A stretch of DNA of 64,000 nucleotides from Myxococcus xanthus. Its GTDB lineage: Bacteria; Myxococcota; Myxococcia; Myxococcales; Myxococcaceae. A model generated the notes under the pieces. It saw only the letters and a list, made by a program, of their open reading frames with translations, was not told the DNA's origin and ran no database searches. Numbering within the stretch: the first letter of the stretch is position 1; every line of letters begins with the position of its first letter. Where the stretch lies: assembly GCF_900106535.1 (NCBI RefSeq), contig NZ_FNOH01000001.1, forward strand, positions 372,001-436,000, given 5' to 3'. Shown here one piece after another: positions 1 through 10,230 of this stretch. The translations under genes and the position numbers were made by a program.

Positions 1-582
1 GCGCTGGCTCAGGCCGCTGGCCGGTGCAACCGGGAGGGGCTGATGGAGGGCCTGGGCGAGCTGCGCGTCTATGAGCCTGAGACGCAGCCACCCAGGGGCG
101 TTCCTCGCGCCGCCCAGGACGTCACACGCGGCCTGCTGGAGCAGTCACCGGACCTGGACTTGTTCGCGCCCGAGAGCTTCCAGCGCTACTTCGCCAGGCT
201 CTACGCCACGCGCCACCGGGATGAGAAGGGTATTCAGGCGCTGCGCGCGAAGTTCCAGTTCGAAGAGGTGTCCAAGGCGTTCAAGCTCGTCGAGGACGAC
301 TGGAGCGCTTCGGTGGTGGTGCCCTACGTGGGCCATGCGCCGCTGGTGAATGCGCTGCGTGAGCGAGGCCCTTCGCGAGAGCGGCTGCGCGCGCTGCAAC
401 GCTTCACGGTGACGGTGCCCCGCAAGCTCCGGGACGACTGGCTGGCGCGCGAGCTGGCGCGGCTCGCTGCCGAGACGGTGGCGTACCTGGGGCCGGAGCA
501 CACGTCCGCGTACCACAAGCGCTTCGGCCTGCTTCCGGACCACGTCGGCATCTTCGACCCGTCCTTCCTCATTCCCGCTTGA
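1..582 (+). CDS. cas3: Cas3 helicase-nuclease, C-terminal part (truncated by window start)
   Basis: Cas3 is the helicase-nuclease that Cascade recruits to unwind and degrade target DNA. Only about 193 C-terminal residues are present; the frame is open from base 1 and the HD nuclease and most of the helicase lie upstream of the window. The first residues read QAAGRCNREG, the conserved late helicase motif of Cas3. The rest is the less conserved C-terminal domain, ending with a TGA at 580-582. An ATG at 43 is internal and not a start. The gene leads directly into cas5c, about 20 bp downstream on the same strand, as in canonical type I-C operons. The assignment rests on this motif and on gene order; the visible part alone would be weak. 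Confidence 0.9.
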   Translation, partial: ALAQAAGRCNREGLMEGLGELRVYEPETQPPRGVPRAAQDVTRGLLEQSPDLDLFAPESFQRYFARLYATRHRDEKGIQALRAKFQFEEVSKAFKLVEDDWSASVVVPYVGHAPLVNALRERGPSRERLRALQRFTVTVPRKLRDDWLARELARLAAETVAYLGPEHTSAYHKRFGLLPDHVGIFDPSFLIPA

Positions 583-603
583 GACCCGCTTCAAGAGGTG
601 TGG

Positions 604-1263
604 ATGACATCAACGCCAGGCAGAAGTTTTCGCGTGAGGGCGCGGGGACCCGTGGCCTGTTTCACGCGGCCCGAGATGAAGGCCGAGCGCGTCAGCTACG
701 AGGTGATGACGCCCTCAGCGGCACGTGGGGTGCTGGAGGCCATCCTGTGGAAGCCGGCCATTCGTTGGCACGTCCACGAAATCGCCGTGCTCGCGCCGGT
801 GCGGTGGACCAGCTTCCGCCGTAACGAGGTCAACAGCCGGGCCACTGTGGGGAAGTTCGACTACGCGGCGGACGAGGACCGGGCCCAGCGCAACACGGTG
901 GCGCTGCGAGACGTGGACTACGTCATCACCGCGTCCTTCGCCCTGGTGCCGGGCAAGGCGGGGCCCGATGACAACGTGCGCAAGTTCGAGGACATGTTCG
1001 AGCGGCGTCTGGAGCGAGGCCAGTTCTTCCATGCGCCCTACCTGGGATGCCGTGAGTTCGCGGCGCGCGTCGAGCCCGCGGAGGACGTCCTGTTGCCGCA
1101 TGAGTCAGGCCAGGGGCGGAGGCCGCTGGGCCTCATGTTCTACGACTTCGTCTTCGACATTCCTGGAGAGCCGGTGCGCCCTGAGTTCTTCCAGGCGTTC
1201 CTGGAGGACGGCGTGCTGCGTGTGCCGCCTCGGGCGCAGGTGCTGGGGGGAGGCGTTCCATGA
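604..1263 (+). CDS. cas5c: Cas5c (Cas5d), type I-C crRNA-processing endonuclease
   Basis: In type I-C systems Cas5c replaces Cas6: it cuts pre-crRNA at the base of the repeat hairpin and stays on the 5' handle in Cascade. The protein is about 219 aa, normal for the family. It has the N-terminal RAMP strand (residues FRVRARGPVACFTRPEMK) and the Cas5-type segment with SYEVMTPSAARGVLEAILW. I chose ATG 604 over GTG 598 because AGAGG at 594-598 lies five bases before 604 and would overlap the GTG. The stop overlaps the cas8c start (ATGATG at 1260), so translation is probably coupled. No cas6 gene is present, which agrees with this role. Confidence 0.95.
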   Translation: MTSTPGRSFRVRARGPVACFTRPEMKAERVSYEVMTPSAARGVLEAILWKPAIRWHVHEIAVLAPVRWTSFRRNEVNSRATVGKFDYAADEDRAQRNTVALRDVDYVITASFALVPGKAGPDDNVRKFEDMFERRLERGQFFHAPYLGCREFAARVEPAEDVLLPHESGQGRRPLGLMFYDFVFDIPGEPVRPEFFQAFLEDGVLRVPPRAQVLGGGVP

Positions 1264-3008
1264 TGCTGACGGCGCTGAATGACTTCGCGCGCGAGCGAGG
1301 GCTCACGGATGACCCTCTGTACGAGGTCAAGCCCGTGGACTTCTTCATTCGCATCAGCGCGAAGGGGAAGTTCATCAAGCTGGAGTCCCTGGCGAGGGAA
1401 GACGGGAGAGGCAATGCGATGCCAATCCCCAGGTTGCCGCAGCGCTCGGTGAACATCGCGGCGGGCTTCTTCGCGGACAACTCGAAGTACGTCCTCGCCT
1501 ACGAGAAGGACGCGCCCAAGGCGAAGGCAGGCGGCGTGGAGAAGCGCCTGGCCCGGTTGGAAGCCTTCTTGAAACCGGTGCGCGAGGTCGTCGCGGAGAC
1601 GAAGGACGCGGAGGCCCGGGCCGTGGAGTCCTTCCTGGACAGCGAGGCCGAGCGGAGCAAGGCGCTGGCGGACAGGGGGGCCGAGGAGTGGACGGGCTCC
1701 GAGATGCTCGCATTCGTCGTTGGTGAGGCCACGACGCCCGTGCACCAGAACCCCGCCATCCGTGCCTGCTGGGAGCGTCGCGCGGGTGCGCAGCGCGCGT
1801 TGGGTCGGAGGGCGTTGTGTCTGGTGACGGGCCGCGAGGGCGTGGTGGCCGTCACGCACCCCAAGTTGAAGAACGTCCCCGAGGCCCAGCCGTCCGGGGC
1901 GTCGCTGGTGTCCTTCAACGCGCCCGCGTTTTCGTCGCATGGTTTGGAGCAGGGGGAGAACGCGCCCATCTCTCAGGAGGCGTCGCTGGGCTACGTGCTG
2001 GCCCTCAACGACATGCTGCGGAGGACGGAGCAGCGCCGTTTTCGTCAAGGCATTCAGTTGGCGGATGGCTCGGTGATGGTGTTCTGGACGCGCGCCTCTC
2101 CTTCGGAAGAGAGCTTCCTGCTGTCTCTCCTGGACCCGACGGAGGATGACCTCAAGCGCTTCGTTGAGTCTCCGCGCAAGGGCGTCGAGCCAGGAGAACT
2201 GGATGACCGCGCCTTCTACGCCGTGACGCTGGCGGGGAACGCGGGCCGTGTCGCAGTGCGTGATTGGTTCGAGTCTCGCGTGGGCGAGGTGAAGCAGAAC
2301 ATCCGGCGCTATTTCGACGACCTGCGCATGGGCGACGCGCCCGCGGGGCCGATCCCCGTCTATCGCCTGCTCAAGGCCGTGGAGGCGCCCTCGGGACGGG
2401 GCCTGACGCCGGACATCGCCGCACGGATGCTGGGGGCGGCGTTGCGAGGTCAGCCCTTCCCTCGCCAGCTCCTGGTGGCCGCGCTGGACCGGCTGCGGTT
2501 GCCGCCCGCTGACGGCGGGGTCGAGCGCGAGCAGCTCCGGCTCCGCGTCGCGCTCATCAAGGCGTACCTGTTGCGAGATCGAAATCGTGGATCCACTCCC
2601 CTGGAGGTCACCGTGTCATTGGACAAGGACAATCCTTCGCAGCCCTATGTGCTCGGCCGCCTCTTCGCTGTGCTGGAGCGGCTGCAGGGCGTGGCGCTGA
2701 AGGACCTCAACGCCACCATCCGCGACCGCTACTTCGGCGCCGCGTCTCGAAACCCCGTCACCGTCTTCCCCCGGCTGATTCAGCTCTCCGTTCACCACGC
2801 CTCCAAGGCGGGGGAGAACGGCAGGTGGCTGGAGCGGACGAAGGGGGAGGTGATGGCCCTGCTGCCTTCCAAGGACCCATTTCCGCCTGTGTTCCAGCCC
2901 GAGCAGCAGGGCCTCTTCGCCGTGGGTTACTACCACCAGCGCGAAGCGTTCTTCACGAAGCGCGAGGCCGCCGCGGCTCCGGCTGATTCGACAGCGTCCT
3001 CCACGTGA
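1260..3008 (+). CDS. cas8c: Cas8c (Csd1), large subunit of type I-C Cascade
   Basis: Cas8c is the large Cascade subunit, which recognises the PAM and positions the non-target strand. The product is 582 aa, typical for Csd1/Cas8c. It has the expected N-terminal region with [18 protein letters not shown] and a [20 protein letters not shown] block, and a C-terminal region typical of Csd1 ending in a [10 protein letters not shown] motif. It starts at ATG 1260, overlapping the cas5c stop by four bases, with a GGGGAGG tract just upstream. The next gene, cas7c, starts 38 bp downstream. Gene order and the family-typical C-terminus make the call firm; large subunits diverge quickly, so fine functional residues cannot be placed by eye. 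Confidence 0.94.
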   Translation: MMLTALNDFARERGLTDDPLYEVKPVDFFIRISAKGKFIKLESLAREDGRGNAMPIPRLPQRSVNIAAGFFADNSKYVLAYEKDAPKAKAGGVEKRLARLEAFLKPVREVVAETKDAEARAVESFLDSEAERSKALADRGAEEWTGSEMLAFVVGEATTPVHQNPAIRACWERRAGAQRALGRRALCLVTGREGVVAVTHPKLKNVPEAQPSGASLVSFNAPAFSSHGLEQGENAPISQEASLGYVLALNDMLRRTEQRRFRQGIQLADGSVMVFWTRASPSEESFLLSLLDPTEDDLKRFVESPRKGVEPGELDDRAFYAVTLAGNAGRVAVRDWFESRVGEVKQNIRRYFDDLRMGDAPAGPIPVYRLLKAVEAPSGRGLTPDIAARMLGAALRGQPFPRQLLVAALDRLRLPPADGGVEREQLRLRVALIKAYLLRDRNRGSTPLEVTVSLDKDNPSQPYVLGRLFAVLERLQGVALKDLNATIRDRYFGAASRNPVTVFPRLIQLSVHHASKAGENGRWLERTKGEVMALLPSKDPFPPVFQPEQQGLFAVGYYHQREAFFTKREAAAAPADSTASST

Positions 3009-3046
3009 GCCTTCACCGCCTCCAAACCCATTCCAGAGAAAGCGCC

Positions 3047-3961
3047 ATGACCGACCTCAAGCAACGCCATGACTTCGTGCTGTTCTTCGACGTGTTAGAT
3101 GGAAACCCCAACGGAGATCCCGACGCCGGCAACCTGCCCCGCATTGATGCGGAGACGGGCCATGGGCTGGTGACGGACGTGAGCCTCAAGCGCAAGGTGC
3201 GAAACTTCGTCCTGCTCACGCAGGAGGGAAAGCCCGGGCTGGACATCTTCGTCAAGGAGAAGGCCATCCTGAACAACCGCATCGCGGATGGATACAAGAG
3301 CCTGGGCATCGACCTGAACGAGAAACCCGCTCGCGCGGAGGATGGCAAGAAGCGCAACGACAAGGGCAGGGCCCAGGGCTCCGAGGTGGAGAAGGGCCGC
3401 GCGTGGATGTGCAAGACGTTCTTCGATGTCCGCACATTTGGCGCGGTGATGTCCACGGGGCCCAATGCGGGGCAGGTGCGTGGGCCGGTGCAGCTCACCT
3501 TCGCCCGCTCGGTGGACCCTATCGTTTCGCAAGAGCATTCCATCACCCGCATGGCGGTGGCGACTGAGGACGAAGCGGAAAAGCAGGGCGGTGACAACCG
3601 CACCATGGGCCGGAAGAACACCGTGCCCTATGGGCTCTACCGGGCCCACGGCTTCGTCTCGCCGCACCTGGCGAAGCAGACGGGGTTTGGCACGGCGGAC
3701 CTGGAGCTGCTCTTCCAGTCCTTCACGCACATGTTCGAGCTGGACCGCAGCGCCGCGCGGGGGCTGATGTCCATGCGGAAGGTGGTTGTGTTCAAACATG
3801 GCTCGGAGCTCGGCAACGCGCCGGCCCACGCGCTGTTCGACCGCGTCCTTGCGGTGCGCGCCCAGCCGGAGAAGCCAGCTCGAAGCTTCTCCGACTACGA
3901 GGTCCGTGTGGACAAGGCAGGGCTGCCCCAGGGCATCGAGGTGCTGGAGCTGGTGGGATGA
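3047..3961 (+). CDS. cas7c: Cas7c (Csd2), backbone subunit of type I-C Cascade
   Basis: Cas7 forms the helical backbone along the crRNA spacer. The product is about 304 aa, normal for Csd2. Residues near the N-terminus ([19 protein letters not shown]) match the Cas7/Csd2 opening, followed by the conserved [14 protein letters not shown] segment and [12 protein letters not shown] chose ATG 3047 rather than the in-frame start at 3005 because homologues begin right at the DFVLFFDV strand and AGAGAAAG lies just before 3047. The last base pairs overlap the cas4 start (ATGA at 3958-3961). The order cas5-cas8-cas7 and the complete adaptation genes separate this from the developmental dev operon of Myxococcus, which also contains I-C-like genes. 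Confidence 0.96.
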   Translation: MTDLKQRHDFVLFFDVLDGNPNGDPDAGNLPRIDAETGHGLVTDVSLKRKVRNFVLLTQEGKPGLDIFVKEKAILNNRIADGYKSLGIDLNEKPARAEDGKKRNDKGRAQGSEVEKGRAWMCKTFFDVRTFGAVMSTGPNAGQVRGPVQLTFARSVDPIVSQEHSITRMAVATEDEAEKQGGDNRTMGRKNTVPYGLYRAHGFVSPHLAKQTGFGTADLELLFQSFTHMFELDRSAARGLMSMRKVVVFKHGSELGNAPAHALFDRVLAVRAQPEKPARSFSDYEVRVDKAGLPQGIEVLELVG

Positions 3962-4599
3962 GCACGGACCGCGAGACGTGGGTGGCGCTGTCGGCGCTCC
4001 AGCACCTGCTGTACTGCGAGCGGCAGGCGGCGCTCATCCACGTCGAGCGGCAATGGCGCGAGGACGTCAACACCGCCTCCGGCAGACTGCTGCACGAGCG
4101 CGTGGACCTGCCGGGACATGACGCGCGGCTGGGACGGCGGGTGGAGCGGGCCGTGTTGCTGGGCTCGCAGCGGCTGCGCGTGTCCGGGCGCGCGGACATG
4201 GTCGAGTACCAGCGGGACGCGAAGGGGGCGGGCTGGCGGCCCTTCCCGGTGGAGGTGAAGCGCGGCCGGCGCAAGGCGGGTGAGGCGGACCGCGTGCAAC
4301 TCTGCGCGCAGGCGCTGTGCCTGGAGGAGATGCACGGCGTGGATGTCCCGGAAGGGGCGCTCTTCTACGGTGTGGAGCACAAGCGTGCCGCGGTGCGCTT
4401 CGACGCGGAGCTGCGCCAGCGGACCGAGGACGCCATCGCGCGCATGCACGAGGTGCTGCGCCGGCAGGAGGTCCCTGTCGTGGCGCGCGCGCCCCGATGT
4501 GACAAGTGCTCGCTGGAGCCGCTGTGCCTCCCTGGAGTGACGGCGGGGCAGCGGAGCGCTCAGGACTTCCTGATGCAGTGGATGGCCCTGGACGGCTGA
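3958..4599 (+). CDS. cas4: Cas4 exonuclease of the CRISPR adaptation module
   Basis: Cas4 is a RecB-family nuclease with an Fe-S cluster that trims prespacers and selects PAMs with Cas1-Cas2. The 213-aa protein has all expected residues: Cys20 in YCERQAAL, Asp80 in GRADMVEY, Glu99 and Lys101 in PVEVKRG, Gln114, and a C-terminal cysteine cluster at about 181, 184 and 190 ([10 protein letters not shown]). The four cysteines are consistent with a bound iron-sulfur cluster. The start overlaps the cas7c stop as ATGA, and cas1 begins 12 bp after the stop, so the gene lies in the middle of one transcription unit. Nothing suggests loss of activity. Confidence 0.96.
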   Translation: MSTDRETWVALSALQHLLYCERQAALIHVERQWREDVNTASGRLLHERVDLPGHDARLGRRVERAVLLGSQRLRVSGRADMVEYQRDAKGAGWRPFPVEVKRGRRKAGEADRVQLCAQALCLEEMHGVDVPEGALFYGVEHKRAAVRFDAELRQRTEDAIARMHEVLRRQEVPVVARAPRCDKCSLEPLCLPGVTAGQRSAQDFLMQWMALDG

Positions 4600-4611
4600 G
4601 CGGAGGAACGC

Positions 4612-5640
4612 ATGACGACTGCGCTGAACACGCTGTTCATCACCGCGGAAGGGACTCGCCTGAACAAGGAAGGCGAGTGCGTGGTGGTGACGGTTCAAGA
4701 CCAGAAGAAGGCGGAGGTTCCCTTGCGGCACCTGCGCTCGGTGGTGTGCCTGACGCGCGCGTGGCTGACGCCGGAGTTGATGGAGAGCTGCCTGGAGGCG
4801 GGCATCCATGTCTCCTTCTTCGGGATGACGGGGCGCTTCCTGGCGAGGGTGGAGGGCGTGCCGGGCGGCAACGTCTTGTTGCGGCGGCAGCAGTATCGGG
4901 CGGCGGATGATATCGCTCGCTCGGTGGCCATCTCCCGGGCGCTGGTGGTGGGGAAGCTCGGGAATGCGCGGCAGTTTGTGTTGCATGCGCGGCGTGACGC
5001 GGCGCCCGAGCGACAGGAGGCCCTGTCGGAGACGGCGCGGCGGCTGTCGGAGCACCTGCGCGCGCTGACCCGCGTGGAGGACTTGGTGCAGGTGCGAGGG
5101 CTGGAAGGCATCGCGGCGCGCGACTACTTCGAGTCCTTTCCCGCGCTGCTGAAGAAGAGTGCCCAGGGCTTCGAGTTCGATGGCCGCAACCGCCGGCCTC
5201 CGAGGAATCCGCTGAACGCGATGCTCTCGTTTGGCTATGCGTTGCTGGCGCAGGATTGCGCGGGAGCGCTCACGGGTGTTGGGCTCGACCCCGCCGTGGG
5301 GTTCCTGCATGAGGACCGCCCTGGGCGCCTGTCGCTGGCGCTGGATTTGATGGAGGAGTTCCGTGCGCCGGTGGTGGACCGGCTCGTCTTCTCGCTGGTG
5401 AACCGGGGGCAACTGAAGCCCGGGGACTTCCGCACGGAGTCGGCGGGGGCCGTGTTGCTGAAGGACGATGCGCGCAAGACGTTCCTCGTGGCGTACCAGG
5501 AGGCGAAGCAGGTGGGGGTGCGGCACGCGTTCCTGGGGCAGGAGACGACCTGGGGCATGGCGCCTCACCTGCAAGCGTTGCTGTTGGCACGCCATCTCCG
5601 AGGGGAGCTGGACGGCTACCCTCCCTTCGCGATGCGCTGA
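4612..5640 (+). CDS. cas1: Cas1 integrase, subtype I-C
   Basis: Cas1 is the metal-dependent integrase that inserts new spacers next to the leader. The product is 342 aa, usual for I-C. The catalytic pattern is visible: a glutamate in the GLEGIAARDYFESF region, the GLDPAVGFLHEDRPGR block with the conserved histidine, and DLMEEFRAPVVDRL with the second acidic residue. GGAGGAACGC precedes ATG 4612. The stop TGA overlaps the cas2 ATG by one base (TGATG at 5638-5642), so the two partners are probably translationally coupled. The intact active site and intact cas2 fit an array that shows signs of recent growth. Confidence 0.97.
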   Translation: MTTALNTLFITAEGTRLNKEGECVVVTVQDQKKAEVPLRHLRSVVCLTRAWLTPELMESCLEAGIHVSFFGMTGRFLARVEGVPGGNVLLRRQQYRAADDIARSVAISRALVVGKLGNARQFVLHARRDAAPERQEALSETARRLSEHLRALTRVEDLVQVRGLEGIAARDYFESFPALLKKSAQGFEFDGRNRRPPRNPLNAMLSFGYALLAQDCAGALTGVGLDPAVGFLHEDRPGRLSLALDLMEEFRAPVVDRLVFSLVNRGQLKPGDFRTESAGAVLLKDDARKTFLVAYQEAKQVGVRHAFLGQETTWGMAPHLQALLLARHLRGELDGYPPFAMR

Positions 5641-5939
5641 TGCGTAGATTGACCGTGCTGATTTGTTACGACGTGCGGGTGTCGGACCCACAGGGGCCTC
5701 GGCGCCTGCGCAAGATTGCGCGGGCTTGCAGAGACCATGGCGTGCGAGTGCAATACTCCGTCTTCGAGTGTGTCCTGGAGCCCAAGGACTGGGTCGTCCT
5801 GCGCGCCCGCCTGCTCGGCGCATTCGATTCGGAATGCGACAGCCTGCGCTTCTACTTCCTGTCGGAGGACGATGCCCGGAAGACGGAGCATCATGGCGCC
5901 AGAGCACCCTTGGACGTCGAGGGGCCGCTGGTCCTGTAG
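5640..5939 (+). CDS. cas2: Cas2, structural partner of Cas1
   Basis: Cas2 forms the central dimer of the Cas1-Cas2 integration complex. The 99-aa protein has the ferredoxin-like opening LTVLICYDVRVSDPQG, then RRLRKIARACRDHG and the family-typical VQYSVFECVL strand and SLRFYFL strand. Its start shares one base with the cas1 stop. It is the last cas gene; the leader and array follow directly, on the same strand. Length and motif order are normal. Confidence 0.96.
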   Translation: MRRLTVLICYDVRVSDPQGPRRLRKIARACRDHGVRVQYSVFECVLEPKDWVVLRARLLGAFDSECDSLRFYFLSEDDARKTEHHGARAPLDVEGPLVL

Positions 5940-6121
5940 GCCTCCGCGAACCCGTCCCGGTGTACGCTCCGCCGAGGGTTCGCGCTCATTGAAATCCCGA
6001 ATAGAATCATGGAGTTGGGTGAGTGGGCGTCAGGAACGGCGAGGCGCTTTCGTGGCCCCGCGGGCCGGTTCGCGAAGTTCGGCCGGATTCCGTAGTCAGA
6101 ACGGTATGTTGGAAGGGCAGA
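5940..6121 (+). promoter_or_regulatory. CRISPR leader
   Basis: This is the 182-bp stretch between the cas2 stop and the first repeat. It should hold the array promoter and the integration-guiding sequence. Its leader identity is supported by its place next to cas2 and by the repeats: those on this side are all alike, while those at the far end are decayed, so new spacers enter here. It is less GC-rich around 5985-6015 and 6090-6115 than the flanking genes. I cannot assign a specific promoter. It contains a GC palindrome near 6055-6065. Confidence 0.8.
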
Positions 6122-7079
6122 GTCGCTCCTCGTGAACGAGGGGAGCGTGGGTTGAAACGGGCCCGAACACGCGGCGAGAGCCAGCGCCATCGTCGCTCCT
6201 CGTGAACGAGGGGAGCGTGGGTTGAAACGCTGGCACACGGGCGAGCCGGAACAGCTCCAGCGTCGCTCCTCGTGAACGAGGGGAGCGTGGGTTGAAACCG
6301 GATGGTCCACAGGACCACCTGGCGATCATCGTGTCGCTCCTCGTGAACGAGGGGAGCGTGGGTTGAAACCGAAGGGTTGAAGGCCACGAGTGCGAGTGGC
6401 AGGGTCGCTCCTCGTGAACGAGGGGAGCGTGGGTTGAAACCACGCAGGCCCAAGCGCAGCTCCATGCGCAGATCGCGGTCGCTCCTCGTGAACGAGGGGA
6501 GCGTGGGTTGAAACCGGGCAGGTGCTGTGGACCGCGTTGGTGGCTGTCGAGTCGCTCCTCGTGAACGAGGGGAGCGTGGGTTGAAACCAAGCTGTGACAG
6601 CGGTGTGACAGCGGATTCTGTCGCTCCTCGTGAACGAGGGGAGCGTGGGTTGAAACAACAACTACCTCGGGAACATGGATGGCACGGTCAAGTCGCTCCT
6701 CGTGAACGAGGGGAGCGTGGGTTGAAACGAGGAGGGGCTGCGCAGGGCCCTGAAGTCTGACGTCGCTCCTCGTGAACGAGGGGAGCGTGGGTTGAAACGC
6801 GTCCGGGCCCGCCTGGAGAACCACGGGGCATTGTCGCTCCTCGTGAACGCGGGGAGCGTGGGTTGAAACATCCCCTCCTGTCCCATCCTCCCCACCACCA
6901 GGTCGCTCCTCGTGAACGCGGGGAGCGTGGGTTGAAACAGCGAGCTGGGACTCCAACTCCCGAACGCGGGAGTCGCTCCTCGTGAACGCGGGGAGCGTGG
7001 GTTGAAACCAGCGCGGCCGTCTGCGCTGGTGCTCCGGAGGGCGTCGCTCCTCGTGAACGCGGGGAGCGTGGGTTGAAAC

Positions 7080-7184
7080 CGTGCATATTCACCGGCACCC
7101 CATCTGTCCCCTTGTCGCTCCTCGTGAACGCGGGGAGCGTGGGTTGAAACCGTGCATATTCACCGGCACCCCATCTGTCCCCTT
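7080..7184 (+). repeat. Tandemly duplicated spacer (spacers 14 and 15 identical)
   Basis: The 34-bp spacers at 7080-7113 and 7151-7184 are identical and flank the repeat at 7114-7150. The simplest reading is a repeat-spacer unit duplication by recombination or slippage, not two acquisitions. Confidence 0.95.
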
Positions 7185-10100
7185 GTCGCTCCTCGTGAAC
7201 GCGGGGAGCGTGGGTTGAAACTGCACCGCCTCCTGCGAGGCTGCCGCGCAGCAGGTCGCTCCTCGTGAACGCGGGGAGCGTGGGTTGAAACTCCTCGCGA
7301 GTCGTAGCACCTGGGCGGCTCGCGCGGTCGCTCCTCGTGAACGCGGGGAGCGTGGGTTGAAACAGCACCCAGCGGATGCCCTGGGCGAGCTCCTCTTCGG
7401 TCGCTCCTCGTGAACGCGGGGAGCGTGGGTTGAAACATAGACGTCGTAGGACTGGGCGAGCGCGGGGGCGTCGCTCCTCGTGAACGCGGGGAGCGTGGGT
7501 TGAAACTTCGAGCCGTCGGTTGTGGGGGACCTGTTCGGGCGTCGCTCCTCGTGAACGCGGGGAGCGTGGGTTGAAACTTGATCGAGCAGCTCAACGGGAA
7601 GAGCACGATCGTCGCTCCTCGTGAACGCGGGGAGCGTGGGTTGAAACCGCCCCAGCTTGCAGGCCGAGGAGCCGCAGTGCGTCGCTCCTCGTGAACGCGG
7701 GGAGCGTGGGTTGAAACGGAGAGCAGATGCGCGGCTGGTCCCTCATGGTGGTCGCTCCTCGTGAACGCGGGGAGCGTGGGTTGAAACGCAATCTGACGGT
7801 GAAGCCTGGCGCCGAGCTCGTCGCTCCTCGTGAACGCGGGGAGCGTGGGTTGAAACCCATCCGAACCGACACCTACCACCTGACGTGCAAAGTCGCTCCT
7901 CGTGAACGCGGGGAGCGTGGGTTGAAACCTGATCGAGCAGCTCAACGGGAAGAGCACGATCGTCGCTCCTCGTGAACGCGGGGAGCGTGGGTTGAAACCG
8001 TCCCACGGCAAGCCCGTCCCAGTGGCGCGTAGTCGCTCCTCGTGAACGCGGGGAGCGTGGGTTGAAACTCCCCAGCAGAGGCTCTTGAGGCCGCCTACGT
8101 GGTCGCTCCTCGTGAACGCGGGGAGCGTGGGTTGAAACTCCACGTCGCTGGGCTTGGGCCAGCCCGGGAGCTGGTCGCTCCTCGTGAACGCGGGGAGCGT
8201 GAGTTGAAACGACGCAATCCGCGTCGATTCGTCCAAGAGGAGGGTCGCTCCTCGTGAACGCGGGGAGCGTGGGTTGAAACTGCACCACGGGGATGCCGAG
8301 CGCCGCCACCCGAGCGTCGCTCCTCGTGAACGCGGGGAGCGTGGGTTGAAACGGGACGGTCCACTTCTTCGAGCCCCAAGTCTACGGGTCGCTCCTCGTG
8401 AACGCGGGGAGCGTGGGTTGAAACATCGCCGTAGATGGTCGCCAGGGGCCCGGCGCAGTCGCTCCTCGTGAACGCGGGGAGCGTGGGTTGAAACTTGATG
8501 CCGACCCAGCAGACCGCGCAGCGCTCAGTCGCTCCTCGTGAACGCGGGGAGCGTGGGTTGAAACGAGTGGCCCGGGAGGGACGGCGTGGCTGACTGGGTC
8601 GCTCCTCGTGAACGCGGGGAGCGTGGGTTGAAACTCCAGCCCGCGCAGACGGCGGGCAACGTCCGCAGTCGCTCCTCGTGAACGCGGGGAGCGTGGGTTG
8701 AAACATGAGTCGCTGGCGCACCACATCCATGTCGCGCGGTCGCTCCTCGTGAACGCGGGGAGCGTGGGTTGAAACCCAGGGGTCGGAGCACACCCACGAC
8801 AATCCAGCCGTCGCTCCTCGTGAACGCGGGGAGCGTGGGTTGAAACATGGAGCGCGGACAGGTTCAGCTTGAAGCCCTTGGTCGCTCCTCGTGAACGCGG
8901 GGAGCGTGGGTTGAAACTGAACCCGCCCACGGGCGTCTGCTGCTCGCCACACGCGCGTCGCTCCTCGTGAACGCGGGGAGCGTGGGTTGAAACCCGATTC
9001 CTGTCGCACTCCGATGGCCGATTCCGTGTCGCTCCTCGTGAACGCGGGGAGCGTGGGTTGAAACGTAAAGCGAGGACAACAGCGCCACCTGGATGCGGTC
9101 GCTCCTCGTGAACGCGGGGAGCGTGGGGTGAAACCGCGAAGATCGCCTGCTAGACGAAGGTTGCCGGGTCGCTCCTCGTGAACGCGGGGAGCGTGGGTTG
9201 AAACTGTCCGTCGACGTCGAGCGCTTCGAACGTCACGTTGTCGCTCCTCGTGAACGCGGGGAGCGTGGGTTGAAACAGCATTCACCCGGCTGCTGTCACG
9301 GTCGTGTGGAGTCGCTCCTCGTGAACGCGGGAAGCGTGGGTTGAAACTGGTCGCTGATGCTTGCGCCGAGCGCGGAGAACGTCGCTCCTCGTGAACGCGG
9401 GGAGCGTGGGCTGAAACACGTCCAGGTTGCTACGGTCGGTGATGGCGGCCTTTCGCTCCTCGTGAACGCGGGGAGCGTGGGTTGAAACTTGTAGACGAGG
9501 TATGCGGCGGCGGCGAGCGCAGTCGCTCCTCGTGAACGCGGGGAACGTGGGTTGAAACGTCGCAGATCACCAAGTCTGCTTCGGGCGGCTTCGTCGCTCC
9601 TCGTGAACGCGGGGAGCGTAGGTTGAAACTCATTCGCCTCGCCGGCCTTCTGGGCCTTGTCGTCGCTCCCCGTGAACGCGGGGAGCGTGGGTTGAAACAT
9701 GATGCTCGTGGACAAGGACCCGGCCGCCAGCGGGTCGCTCCTCGTGAACGCGGGGAGCGTGGGTTGAAACGTCAGTGCGCACCGCAACGGCCTGGCGCCA
9801 CAGCGTCGCTTCTCGTGAACGCGGGGAGCGTGGGTTGAAACCGTGCAGTCTCAAACCAGTCTTTGCCCGACCGGATAGTCACTCCTCGTGAACGCGAGGA
9901 GCGTGGGTTGAAACCTGAACGCCGCCGCCGGCGTGCTGTTTTCGAGGTGTCGCTCCTCGTGAACGCGGGGAATGTGGGTTGAAACTCACCCAGCAACGTG
10001 GGGGAGTACCGGAGGGGTCGCTCCTCATGAACGCGGGGAGCGTGGGTTGAAACACCGCTGACTCCGTGGACCTCGCGTACCTGGGCCAGTCGCTCCTCGT

Positions 10101-10230
10101 GAACGCGGGGAGCGTGGGTTGAAACCGCGAGGCGCACCGGGTGGTGGACGGGTGGGCGGTCGCTTCTCGTGAACGCGAGGAGCGTGGGTTGAAACCACCC
10201 AGAGCACTGGAGTCCCGGTGCCGCGTCCTG

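Noticed and set aside
3895..5907. A 670-codon open frame antisense to cas4, cas1 and cas2
   Set aside because: Long antisense frames are normal in very GC-rich coding DNA. The translation shows no domain, is His/Arg/Pro rich and lies opposite three well supported genes.
1..5939. Developmental dev-type (fruiting) CRISPR operon
   Set aside because: The order here is canonical I-C with complete cas4-cas1-cas2 and no devI-like small gene upstream in view; the dev locus has a different arrangement. The upstream side is outside the window, so this is not absolute.
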